From assembly GCA_024639845.1 (NCBI GenBank), contig JAHEGG010000002.1:117293-181292 (forward strand): a stretch of 64,000 nt of DNA. The letters run 5' to 3'. Shown here piece after piece: positions 35,194-43,442 of this stretch. Each line of letters begins with the position of its first letter. The stretch's first letter is position 1. Both the position numbers and the translations under genes were made by a program. The DNA is from Microbacteriaceae bacterium (GTDB lineage Bacteria; Actinomycetota; Actinomycetes; Actinomycetales; Microbacteriaceae). The notes under the pieces are model-generated. The model saw nothing but the letters and a program-made list of their open reading frames with translations. It searched no databases and was not told the DNA's origin.

Positions 35194-36684
35194 ATGCGCA
35201 CCATTTTGCATTTCATAGACGGCACGACCACCTCGCTGACCAGCGAGCGCACGCATGAAGTTTTTGATCCGGCTCTTGGGCTTGCCACCAAAGAAGTTTT
35301 GCTCGCCAACAACGCGGATGCGGATGCGGCAGTAGACGCAGCCACTCGAGCTTTTGCAGCCTGGCGAGACATGTCTTGGGCGAATCGTCAACAGATTCTG
35401 TTCAGGTTTCGCGAGTTGCTGAACGCCCGCAAGCCGGAGCTCGCAGCAATCATTACCGAAGAGCACGGCAAGGTTCTTTCCGACGCGCTAGGCGAGGTGA
35501 CCCGCGGTCAAGAGGTCGTCGAATTTGCACTTGGAGCGCCGCACCTGACCAAGGGTGAACACAGCGAGCAAGTATCTACTGGTGTAGATGTTTTCAGCCT
35601 GCGTCAGCCACTCGGACCGGTCGCGATCATCAGCCCGTTCAATTTCCCTGCCATGGTTCCGATGTGGTTTTTTCCACTCGCGCTTGCCACTGGCAACACC
35701 GTAGTTCTCAAGCCGAGCGAGAAAGACCCGAGCGCAGCGATTTGGATCGCTGAGCTGCTGCACGAGGCTGGGTTGCCGAGCGGCGTTTTCAATGTTCTTC
35801 AGGGGGACAAGGTTGCGGTAGACGCGCTGCTCGAGCATCCCGGCATCCGTGCTGTTTCATTCGTGGGTTCGACGCCGATCGCTCGCTATGTCTATGAAAA
35901 GGCAACGGCTGCAGGCAAACGGGTGCAGTCCCTAGGTGGGGCGAAGAACCACATGTTGGTGCTTCCGGATGCCGATCTAGATCTTGCCGCCGATGCCGCC
36001 ATCAACGCAGGTTTCGGTTCCGCTGGAGAGCGCTGTATGGCCATTAGTGCGCTCGTTGTGGTCGAACCGGTTGCCGACGAACTCGTGGCAAAAATTGAAA
36101 CTCGGATGAGCACACTCAAGACCGGTGATGGTCGACGTTCTTGTGACATGGGTCCATTGATCACTCGTGAGCACCGCGACAAAGTTGCCAGTTATATCGA
36201 CATCGCCTTGGCCGACGGGGCTGATGTAGTAGTAGACGGCCGCAATGTGACACCCGATGGAGACATAAACGGATTCTGGCTAGGACCAACCCTCATCGAC
36301 CGGGTGCCAACGACCTCGCGCGTATATAAAGATGAGATTTTCGGACCGGTTTTGTCGGTCATCCGAGTGCCAAGCTACGAGGCTGGCGTCGCACTGATTA
36401 ACTCGAGTGAGTTTGGCAACGGCACTGCGATTTTTACCAACGATGGGGGCGCTGCGCGTAGGTTCCAGCGTGAGGTTGAGGTCGGCATGATCGGTATCAA
36501 TGTTCCGATTCCGGTTCCCGTCGCAACTTTCTCGTTTGGCGGTGACAAGGCGAGCATCTTTGGCGACTTGAAGGCGCACGGCTCTGATGGCATTCGTTTT
36601 TATACCAAAACGAAAGCCGTCACTCAGCGCTGGCTTGATCCGAGCCACGGTGGAATCAACCTCGGATTCCCGCAAAACGACTAA
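35194..36684 (+). CDS. mmsA: CoA-acylating methylmalonate-semialdehyde dehydrogenase
   Basis: Oxidises (methyl)malonate semialdehyde to propionyl- or acetyl-CoA in valine, pyrimidine or inositol breakdown. The aldehyde dehydrogenase fold shows PFNFPAMVPMWFFPLA, SFVGSTPIARYVYEKA, SLGGAKNHMLVLPDAD and the catalytic cysteine in FGSAGERCMAISA. The GERCMA context is typical of MmsA rather than ordinary aldehyde dehydrogenases. Length 496 aa is standard. No other valine or inositol gene is nearby. Its stop overlaps that of the exonuclease gene on the other strand. Confidence 0.92.
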   Translation: MRTILHFIDGTTTSLTSERTHEVFDPALGLATKEVLLANNADADAAVDAATRAFAAWRDMSWANRQQILFRFRELLNARKPELAAIITEEHGKVLSDALGEVTRGQEVVEFALGAPHLTKGEHSEQVSTGVDVFSLRQPLGPVAIISPFNFPAMVPMWFFPLALATGNTVVLKPSEKDPSAAIWIAELLHEAGLPSGVFNVLQGDKVAVDALLEHPGIRAVSFVGSTPIARYVYEKATAAGKRVQSLGGAKNHMLVLPDADLDLAADAAINAGFGSAGERCMAISALVVVEPVADELVAKIETRMSTLKTGDGRRSCDMGPLITREHRDKVASYIDIALADGADVVVDGRNVTPDGDINGFWLGPTLIDRVPTTSRVYKDEIFGPVLSVIRVPSYEAGVALINSSEFGNGTAIFTNDGGAARRFQREVEVGMIGINVPIPVPVATFSFGGDKASIFGDLKAHGSDGIRFYTKTKAVTQRWLDPSHGGINLGFPQND

Positions 36685-37244
36685 AGCTGTTTAATCTCGT
36701 GTTTGGTGGCTTGCGCTAGTGCGACAAGATTGTCGACTCCGTGGCGATTGGCAGCGTGGATGATGATTCTCGCGCATGCGTCTGAATCGGCTAGAGCATC
36801 GTGATGGTTGAATTCCTCATGTCCGATCGCAAAGGCAACGGCATTCAATCGATACGACTCAAGGTGGTAGGTCTTGCGGGCGATCATCAGCGAACACGCG
36901 TAATCGAGTGGCGGGAGTTCGGCACCAATAAGTCGCGCTGATTCTCGAAGAACACCCATGTCGAAACCAGCGTTATGAGCCACGAGGGTGTCTTGACCGA
37001 TAAATGTCATCATCATCTCTAGTGATTCCGGCCAGGTAGGTGCATCAACAACATCTGCTGGACGAATGCCGTGAACCTTGATGTTGAACTCGCTAAACCA
37101 GTCGTTTGGATAAGGCGGCTGAATGAGTGTGGCGAAAGTGTCGACAATTTTGCCCTCCGAAACCTTCACCAAACCTACTGCGCAGGGGCTTGCGGCTGCA
37201 CCATTAGCGGTCTCAAAGTCGATTGCGGTGAAGTTCAAGGGCAT
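36681..37244 (-). CDS. DEDDh 3'-5' exonuclease, DnaQ-like
   Basis: A 187 aa stand-alone exonuclease related to the DNA polymerase III epsilon subunit. Exo I is AIDFETANG, Exo II is LVAHNAGFDMGVL, and Exo III is HHDALADSDACA with the catalytic histidine, giving all DEDDh residues. No polymerase-binding or BRCT domain is present. The substrate (proofreading, DNA or RNA trimming) is unknown. It diverges from ychF with only 20 bases between start codons. Confidence 0.87.
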   Translation of the reverse strand: MPLNFTAIDFETANGAAASPCAVGLVKVSEGKIVDTFATLIQPPYPNDWFSEFNIKVHGIRPADVVDAPTWPESLEMMMTFIGQDTLVAHNAGFDMGVLRESARLIGAELPPLDYACSLMIARKTYHLESYRLNAVAFAIGHEEFNHHDALADSDACARIIIHAANRHGVDNLVALAQATKHEIKQL

Positions 37245-37250
37245 GGGTCA

Positions 37251-37258
37251 ATTAAACT
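37251..37258. promoter_or_regulatory. Overlapping -10 boxes of the exonuclease gene and ychF
   Basis: On the + strand TAAACT (37253-37258) is six bases before the ychF GTG. On the minus strand TTTAAT (37256-37251) is six bases before the exonuclease ATG. The two boxes share four base pairs, so polymerase probably cannot use both at once. Confidence 0.45.
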
Positions 37259-37264
37259 CGACAG

Positions 37265-38338
37265 GTGGCCCTAACTATCGGAATCGTGGGACTGCCAAAT
37301 GTTGGCAAGTCGACCCTCTTTAATGCACTCACCAAGAACAACGTGCTGGCGGCGAACTATCCGTTCGCAACCATCGAACCAAACGTTGGTGTGGTCAACC
37401 TTCCAGACGTGCGTTTGAACCGCCTGGCTCAGATCTTTGGTTCGGAGCGAATCCTTCCCGCCCCCGTTTCGTTCGTCGACATCGCGGGAATTGTGCGCGG
37501 CGCTAGCGAAGGCGAGGGGCTCGGCAATCAGTTTTTGGCGAACATCCGTGAAGCCGACGCGATCGCTCAGGTTGTGCGCGGGTTCGTTGACAGCGATGTC
37601 GTGCACGTGGATGGCCGAGTCGACGCGAAGAGTGACATCGAGACCATTAACACCGAACTGATTCTGGCTGACATGCAGACTCTCGAAAAGGCACGGCCAC
37701 GAATCGAAAAAGAAATCAAGGGCAAAAAGGCGGAGCCGGTCGCTCTCGAGGTTATCGACGAAGCCCTCAAGGCACTCGATGCCGGAACACCGCTTTCGGC
37801 TACAACGATCGATTTAGCGCCAATCCGTGAACTAGGGCTACTCACCGCCAAACCCATCCTTTACGTTTTCAACGTGGATGAATCGATTCTCACGGATGCC
37901 GCAAAGAAGGAGGCGCTCGCCGACCTAGTCGCCCCGGCGGAGGCGGTGTTCTTGGATGCGAAGGTGGAGAGCGAGCTGATTGATTTGACCGCCGAGGAGG
38001 CTGGTGAGCTTCTGGCCTCGCTAGGTCAAGACGAATCGGGGCTTGATCAACTGGCTCGAATCGGTTTCAAGACCCTCGGCCTGCAGACCTATCTCACGGC
38101 GGGCCCGAAAGAGTCTCGCGCTTGGACCATCCGCCAGGGTTGGAAGGCTCCGGCAGCCGCCGGAGTGATTCACACCGACTTCGAGCGTGGCTTCATCAAA
38201 GCCGAAATCGTTTCGTTTGAAGACCTCGACGCTGCCGGGTCAATGGCCGATGCCAAGGCTGCCGGCAAGGTGCGCATGGAGGGCAAGGACTACATGATGA
38301 AAGACGGCGACGTAGTGGAGTTCCGCTTCAACGTTTGA
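37265..38338 (+). CDS. ychF: Ribosome-binding ATPase YchF
   Basis: A translation-associated P-loop NTPase of the Obg family that prefers ATP. Motifs: P-loop GLPNVGKSTLFNAL (about 8-21), VDIAGIVRGASEGEGLGNQFL and NVDES in place of NKxD, which explains the ATP preference. A coiled-coil arm and a C-terminal TGS domain follow (about 270-357, LQTYLTAGPKESRAWTIR). Length 357 aa is normal. GTG start, apparently leaderless. Confidence 0.95.
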   Translation: MALTIGIVGLPNVGKSTLFNALTKNNVLAANYPFATIEPNVGVVNLPDVRLNRLAQIFGSERILPAPVSFVDIAGIVRGASEGEGLGNQFLANIREADAIAQVVRGFVDSDVVHVDGRVDAKSDIETINTELILADMQTLEKARPRIEKEIKGKKAEPVALEVIDEALKALDAGTPLSATTIDLAPIRELGLLTAKPILYVFNVDESILTDAAKKEALADLVAPAEAVFLDAKVESELIDLTAEEAGELLASLGQDESGLDQLARIGFKTLGLQTYLTAGPKESRAWTIRQGWKAPAAAGVIHTDFERGFIKAEIVSFEDLDAAGSMADAKAAGKVRMEGKDYMMKDGDVVEFRFNV

Positions 38339-38409
38339 TCTTATGCTCACCAATAGAATGAACGAGCTGGTTGTGCGGTCAGCCTAATCAAACTTTGGAT
38401 GGGCAAATT

Positions 38410-40647
38410 ATGAGGTATCGCGCCGACATCGACGGGCTCAGAACCCTAGCCGTGTTCGCAGTGGTGCTCGGACACCTCGGTGTTCCCGGTTTCGGCGGTG
38501 GCTTCGTTGGCGTAGATATTTTCTTTGTCATTTCGGGCTTTTTAATCACCGGCTATCTGGTCGATCGGGCTACGACCAACGACGGCAAGATCTCGCTGCG
38601 CGAGTTTTATTTTCGCCGGGCCCGTCGCATTCTCCCGATGGCTCTAGCGGTTCTTATTGCCACTACGTTTGTTGCTTGGATGCTGTTCAATGAGGTCAGG
38701 GCTGGTCAGGTTGCGACCGATTCCTACTGGGCGTCATTGTTTTTGGCCAATCTCCACCTGATTCAATTGTCGACCGATTACTTCAACCAAGCTTTTGCCG
38801 CTTCACCTGTGCAGCACTACTGGTCGCTAGCGGTTGAGGAGCAGTTTTACCTATTCTTTCCTCTGATCCTTATCGCAACGATGTGGATTGCTAAACGGAT
38901 GAATCGGCAGTGGCTCAAGCCAGTCACCGCTGTGGTGGCAGCCGGCAGCGCAGCCTCGTTGGCGTGGGCCATCGCGCAGGGCTCTGGCGTTTCGGCCTCG
39001 GCATATTTTTCATCGGGAACTCGTGCCTATGAGCTCGGTATCGGGGCTTTGCTGGCTCTAGGCCTGGGCGGTTCAAAACGCTCACTGTCGCCACGCTTAG
39101 CCACGCTTCTTGGGGCAGCAGGTCTAGTGCTCATGTGCGGTTCGATCACTATGCTCTCGAGCGCGGTCAGTTTTCCGAGTTTCTGGGCGTTGCTCCCAAC
39201 GCTTGGCGCTGCCTTGTTCATCTTGGCAGGGGTCACGCAAGAAAACGAACCCCTACCTTTGATCAATCGAGCCTTCTCGCTAAAGCCCATTGTTTATCTA
39301 GGCAAGATATCCTTTTCGATTTACTTGATCCACTGGCCGCTTCTCACGTTTTGGTCGCAGCTCGACCCTGAGGCATCCAAGTCATGGTGGTGGGTCCCAG
39401 CAAATCTCGCCCTCACTGTCTTCCTCTCAGCGCTCACCTTCCGATTCGTTGAAAAGCCGTTCCGCCGCATCCAACTGAAACCAAGAACACAAAAACCTTC
39501 GACGCGGGTTATCGCGGCCGCCGCGGTCGTGGCATCCATGGGATTGATCGGTTCCAGTGCGTTCGCCATCACTGGTGGCACGTTCAACACGGCTTACCAA
39601 AAACCCGCATACCCGAATGATGACGATAATCCGTTCGTTCCGAATCAAAACGGGGATGGTGACCCAAAACCAACCCCGACGGGTACGGGTTCGCCGAGCG
39701 CAAGTCCGAGCGCGAGCCCTTCTGCCTCGGGCAAGCCGACGTCGAAACCGACATCGAAACCGACCACCAAGCCAACTGAGCCAGCGGTAGTCGAGCCGAA
39801 GTTGGCAGACCTGCTGGACGGCTGGAAGCAAAAGGTCGCAACAGCCACCCTCCTGACCAAGGTGCCCGACGCGCTAGACCCACCAATCTCTCAACTGCTC
39901 AGCCAGCGCGGCGTTCAGTGGGCTCAGTGCATGGACCCTGGCTATCACCAACCAACCTGCTACTATGGCCCTTCAAATGCCAAGCACACCGCGGTCATCC
40001 TTGGTGATTCTTATGCCCTGGCGATTTATCCGATGGTGATTCAGGCATTAGGTCTCGAAGATTGGCGGGTTATCGGATTAAACCGACGTGAGTGCATGGT
40101 TGCCGATGTCACACCGTGGCCTTGGACGGGCTCCACTCCAGACGCCAAATGTGTCGACCACCGCCAGTGGGTCAACGACTACATTGCAAACACGAAGCCA
40201 GATCTGGTGATTCTCTCTGACCAGCCGTTCCACCCGATTGCTGACGGAAATGAGAAAGCCGACAAGAATCACGACAGTCTTTGGCAAGAAGGTCTCGATC
40301 GAGCACTTAGCAATTTGACAGAACTTTCGAACAATATCGTCTATTTCGGCGTGCCAACCAGCTCAAAGGGACTCGTTGACTGTGTTCAAGCCGGCGGCCT
40401 TTTGGGTTCGAATTGCACCGGGAAATCGGCGTGGCTGCAGCGGTACATCACGGTTCAGCGCGACCTTACTGACAGCCACTACATTCCGTTCATCAACCCT
40501 AATGATTGGCTCTGTTTCGAAGGCGATTGCCCAGCAATCATCGACGACACCCCGGTTTTCTGGGACGGCTCGCACTTCACTCAAAACTTGGCGGCAAAAC
40601 TCGGTCCGCTTTTTCGGGCGTTCTTGATTGAAAACGGGCTGATCTAG
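38410..40647 (+). CDS. Acyltransferase-3/SGNH fusion membrane protein (OafA-like)
   Basis: A 745 aa O-acyltransferase. The N-terminal half (about 1-350) has ten or so helices with RYRADIDGLRTLAV, VVLGHLGVPGFGGGFVGVD, FFVISGFLI and YYWSLAVEEQFYLFFP. A Pro/Ser/Thr/Lys-rich linker lies at about 420-460. The C-terminal SGNH domain has ILGDSYALAIYP and the Asp-His pair DGSHFTQ. Such fusions acetylate surface polysaccharides or peptidoglycan. ATG 38410 is chosen because conserved RYRADIDGLR begins there. The end overlaps the next gene by four bases. Confidence 0.9.
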   Translation: MRYRADIDGLRTLAVFAVVLGHLGVPGFGGGFVGVDIFFVISGFLITGYLVDRATTNDGKISLREFYFRRARRILPMALAVLIATTFVAWMLFNEVRAGQVATDSYWASLFLANLHLIQLSTDYFNQAFAASPVQHYWSLAVEEQFYLFFPLILIATMWIAKRMNRQWLKPVTAVVAAGSAASLAWAIAQGSGVSASAYFSSGTRAYELGIGALLALGLGGSKRSLSPRLATLLGAAGLVLMCGSITMLSSAVSFPSFWALLPTLGAALFILAGVTQENEPLPLINRAFSLKPIVYLGKISFSIYLIHWPLLTFWSQLDPEASKSWWWVPANLALTVFLSALTFRFVEKPFRRIQLKPRTQKPSTRVIAAAAVVASMGLIGSSAFAITGGTFNTAYQKPAYPNDDDNPFVPNQNGDGDPKPTPTGTGSPSASPSASPSASGKPTSKPTSKPTTKPTEPAVVEPKLADLLDGWKQKVATATLLTKVPDALDPPISQLLSQRGVQWAQCMDPGYHQPTCYYGPSNAKHTAVILGDSYALAIYPMVIQALGLEDWRVIGLNRRECMVADVTPWPWTGSTPDAKCVDHRQWVNDYIANTKPDLVILSDQPFHPIADGNEKADKNHDSLWQEGLDRALSNLTELSNNIVYFGVPTSSKGLVDCVQAGGLLGSNCTGKSAWLQRYITVQRDLTDSHYIPFINPNDWLCFEGDCPAIIDDTPVFWDGSHFTQNLAAKLGPLFRAFLIENGLI
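39655..39790 (+). repeat. Low-complexity Ser/Pro/Thr/Lys linker coding repeat
   Basis: Short degenerate repeats encode ASPSASPSAS followed by KPTSKPTSKPTTKPTEP inside the acyltransferase fusion gene. They form the flexible tether between the membrane domain and the SGNH domain. Repeat number could vary between strains. Confidence 0.75.
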
Positions 40648-41786
40648 ATGTTTGCCCATTCACGGGGATGCTGCGCAACGAAGTTTTTCGCTATGACACG
40701 GTATCCCGCGGCATCCGGGTGAATCCCATCTGGCATTGTCGACGCATCTTCGTGACCGAAAAGTTTTAGCCCGTCGAGGTAGTAGATGTTCGGGTCGGTT
40801 GTAGCTCTCAAAGTCACGAGTTCACTCAAAATCTCGCGAATCCCGATGAGAGTCAGCTCACCGATCCAAGAGTGCCTCGAGTGTGGCTGCCCCAGAACCT
40901 TGCCGTCTGGCCCGGTTTCGGATGGTCCGGGGTTTTGCTCGTGAGCAGGACAGCAGACGGGTGAGATCACGAGAATGGGAGTGGTCGGCTGAGCCTCACG
41001 AATCGTGTCAATGAAACCGTGCACGGCAGGCCCGAAGGTACGTTGTGTGTGGTTTGCGCCATTCACAACATTGATACCCAGTTTTAAGCTGATCAGGTCG
41101 GCTGGCAGGTCGCGAACGGTGCGTGCCGAGAATTGCTCGAGATTCGCGCATCCGCCCATTGCCAGGCTGTAGATTTCGAAACCGAGTTCGCGTGACGCGG
41201 CAACCGGCCAAACGCCCAGAGGTCCATCGGCGTCTTCGCAGTGGCTAATCGAACTGCCGTAATGCACCCAAAGTGGGTATTCATCGGAAGTTGCGGGTGA
41301 GACAGGTGAGTTTGAGTTGATTGAGATGAGCTCGATTTCGCAGTTTTGTGGCAACCAAACCTGCACGAGTCTGGGCAAATCGACTGTCGGCAACTCGAAG
41401 TTTGCCACGGAATCTTGCCCAACTCTAATCTCTGTCACGATCTCACCGACATAGATTCTTAAATCACCGTTGTCGTGGCTAATCGACTCTTCGAAACCAT
41501 CTGAAGTCAACGCCAGGGTTGAAGGTCCGGCAAGGTAGCCATCGGCAAGGTTTGCATCTCTGATCGATCGGTAGGTGATCGAGAGCTCAGATGCCGCGGT
41601 GACCAGGTTTAGGTGAGTGCCACTGAGTCGTTCAGCCATTTTGGCGACGATTGGAGCGTGAGCGTGCTGGAGGTAAGTCCATTCCGGAAGTCGACTGAAC
41701 CGCAGCCCATAGACACCTTCGCTAACCCAAGCGGCACCGCGCAGGCTCGCTTTGACGAGGTTGAGAAACTCGACTGGGATGCTCAT
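40644..41786 (-). CDS. SGNH-type esterase/lipase with N-terminal accessory domain
   Basis: A 380 aa protein. Residues about 1-165 form a beta-rich domain like those preceding carbohydrate-active SGNH esterases. The catalytic part has HYGSSISHCEDA with the serine, AMGGCANLEQ, LGINVVNG with the asparagine and DGIHPDAAGYRVIA with the Asp-His pair. There is no signal peptide, so it acts inside the cell on an unknown ester. It converges on the acyltransferase fusion gene, sharing its last bases. Confidence 0.83.
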   Translation of the reverse strand: MSIPVEFLNLVKASLRGAAWVSEGVYGLRFSRLPEWTYLQHAHAPIVAKMAERLSGTHLNLVTAASELSITYRSIRDANLADGYLAGPSTLALTSDGFEESISHDNGDLRIYVGEIVTEIRVGQDSVANFELPTVDLPRLVQVWLPQNCEIELISINSNSPVSPATSDEYPLWVHYGSSISHCEDADGPLGVWPVAASRELGFEIYSLAMGGCANLEQFSARTVRDLPADLISLKLGINVVNGANHTQRTFGPAVHGFIDTIREAQPTTPILVISPVCCPAHEQNPGPSETGPDGKVLGQPHSRHSWIGELTLIGIREILSELVTLRATTDPNIYYLDGLKLFGHEDASTMPDGIHPDAAGYRVIAKNFVAQHPREWANI

Positions 41787-41792
41787 GCTAAA

Positions 41793-41798
41793 AGTCTA
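41793..41798 (-). promoter_or_regulatory. Probable -10 box of the SGNH esterase gene (leaderless)
   Basis: On the minus strand TAGACT, six bases, then ATG at 41786. Confidence 0.55.
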
Positions 41799-41829
41799 TG
41801 GCGAACCTTTGAACCGGTGTCTAAACCCC

Positions 41830-41835
41830 TAGAAT
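41830..41835 (+). promoter_or_regulatory. Probable -10 box of the VOC gene (leaderless)
   Basis: TAGAAT (five of six matches to TATAAT), six bases, then ATG at 41842. Divergent partner of the SGNH esterase box. Confidence 0.55.
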
Positions 41836-41841
41836 CTAAGC

Positions 41842-42210
41842 ATGACCTCAGTAGTTCTCTGGGCTGACAACTTTGACGAGACGGCCGAGTTTTATCGACT
41901 GCTCTTGAACGCAACATTCGAAAACAAGAGTGACGATTTTGTTGCGATTGTGAGGGGCGCTAACGAAGTCTTGCTGCACCGAGTCTCCGCCGAGTGGGCG
42001 AGCGTTATTTCGGTGCCACCGGTTGTGCGCGATGAAAACCCCATCAAGCCTTGTTTCGAGGTTGCATCCATCGACGAGGCTCGCACCGCAGTCGCGCACA
42101 CGAACGGTCAAGTCTTTGCCTCAGATCGGGAACAGACGCACGGAAGTAAAACCTACTGCGATGGCTTTGACACAGAGGGTAACGTCATTCAGCTCTTTGT
42201 TTTGGGCTAG
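41842..42210 (+). CDS. VOC superfamily (glyoxalase/bleomycin-resistance fold) protein
   Basis: A 122 aa single-module protein. It begins with the typical SVVLWADNFDETAEFYRLLL, contains the FEVASIDEARTAV dimer-interface segment, and ends with FDTEGNVIQLFVLG, whose final strand carries the usual glutamate position as glutamine. That change weakens a metal-enzyme assignment. Function unknown: a lyase, dioxygenase or binding protein are all possible. Confidence 0.72.
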   Translation: MTSVVLWADNFDETAEFYRLLLNATFENKSDDFVAIVRGANEVLLHRVSAEWASVISVPPVVRDENPIKPCFEVASIDEARTAVAHTNGQVFASDREQTHGSKTYCDGFDTEGNVIQLFVLG

Positions 42211-42222
42211 ACGACTCGAGAA

Positions 42223-42900
42223 CTAAAACTCCGCGCTAGAAACTACGGTTGCGCCAGACTCGATTGCCGAAACTATTGCCTGAGCAACGTGTTCGGGCGA
42301 CATCCCAGTAGGCATTTGAGGTGCGTTGCCGAATAGAGGTCGTGTTGCAAGACCCGTCTCTGTGTGACCCGGTCGCAGGTCCATGACTCGAATCTTGTCA
42401 CGACGCCACTCCATGGCCACCGAACCAAGCCACGCCGAAAGTGCGCTCTTCGAGGCGCTGTATGCGCTCATCCCAGGAAAAGACTTCTCGGCGACCACAC
42501 CGGTGATCGCGGCCACAAACGCGTCTTCACGCCCCTTGAGGCTTTGGGTCAGCGCGGTCAGCAGCTGAGCTTGACCGAGAAAGTTCACTTGCGTGAGCGT
42601 TGAGACATCGCCTTCGCTAGTTTCTGCAGCCACGCCGAACCCAACGCGACCCGCGGCCAGAATGATTCCGTCGATTGGTTCGTTTGCGCTCAGATAGTCG
42701 GTCAAAACTCGGATGCTCGCGCTGTCGCCGAGGTCAACCAGAAGCTTTAACTGCGCTTGATCTGGGATGTGCTGGGCAGTCTCTGCGGTTCGCGCCGTTG
42801 CAAGCACCCGGGCACCCTTGGTCGAAAGGATCTTGACGAGTTCACCGCCCAGAACTCCAGAGCCACCGACAACGAGAATGCATTTTTCATTTAAGTCCAT
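42223..42900 (-). CDS. Short-chain dehydrogenase/reductase
   Basis: A classical SDR of 225 aa. The cofactor motif is VVGGSGVLGGEL (variant of TGxxxGxG), then AAGRVGFG in place of NNAG. The active site YSASKSAL holds Tyr and Lys, with an upstream serine replaced by the AAITGV segment. LRPGHTETGLATRP is the post-active-site loop. The replacement of the canonical serine is worth checking. ATG 42900 is preferred; an in-frame TTG at 42912 is possible. Substrate unknown. Confidence 0.82.
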   Translation of the reverse strand: MDLNEKCILVVGGSGVLGGELVKILSTKGARVLATARTAETAQHIPDQAQLKLLVDLGDSASIRVLTDYLSANEPIDGIILAAGRVGFGVAAETSEGDVSTLTQVNFLGQAQLLTALTQSLKGREDAFVAAITGVVAEKSFPGMSAYSASKSALSAWLGSVAMEWRRDKIRVMDLRPGHTETGLATRPLFGNAPQMPTGMSPEHVAQAIVSAIESGATVVSSAEF

Positions 42901-42974
42901 GGGAGTCGCCAACCGATAACCAGAGCGGCGTATTTCACCGATAGGTTTATTGGGTTAAGTTTTGAAAGGTAATC

Positions 42975-43442
42975 ATGCAGCAGAATTTCCTCTACTCCGT
43001 AGAGCGCGAGTATTCGACCGACATCGAGACCATGTGGCACGCGTGGACCAACGCGGCCGCCCTGGAATCCTGGTATTTTCCAACCTCGCTGGGCAGCGTT
43101 CCGGGCACCTACGCCTCGGCTGCCGTGGTCGGTGGAATCTGGGCAGCGGCCGTAGACGTGCCCGATTTCGGCTTTGTTGCCTACTTTTGGGGCCGCTACT
43201 CGACAGTTGAGCGCCACAAGCGTTTGGTGCACTCGATGAGTTATAGCCAGGATGAGTCGGAGTTCCTAGCTCGTCCAGCCGATGCCCCGGCACACCGAGT
43301 CGAAGTCGATTTTGAAGACCATGGCGACAAGGTTTGGGTTCGATTTACTCAGTTCGGCGAAATGCCTGAGGAACAAATCGAAGCTACCAAGGCCGGTATG
43401 GGCACCTACTTCGACTCCCTAGCAAACTACCTAGATCGATAA
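42975..43442 (+). CDS. SRPBCC (AHSA1-like) ligand-binding protein
   Basis: A 155 aa protein of the START/Bet v1-like fold: FLYSVEREYSTDIETMWHAWTNAAALESWYFP is the typical first strand-helix unit (about residues 5-36), and the C terminus has the long helix MGTYFDSLANYL. Such proteins bind hydrophobic ligands or stimulate Hsp90; neither role is proven here. A GAAAGG site precedes ATG. Its last 12 bases overlap the tocopherol-cyclase-like gene on the other strand. Confidence 0.78.
   Translation: MQQNFLYSVEREYSTDIETMWHAWTNAAALESWYFPTSLGSVPGTYASAAVVGGIWAAAVDVPDFGFVAYFWGRYSTVERHKRLVHSMSYSQDESEFLARPADAPAHRVEVDFEDHGDKVWVRFTQFGEMPEEQIEATKAGMGTYFDSLANYLDR

Noticed and set aside
39655..39790. Possible CRISPR-like or mobile repeat
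   Set aside because: The repetition is in-frame Ser/Pro/Thr/Lys linker coding sequence with no spacers.
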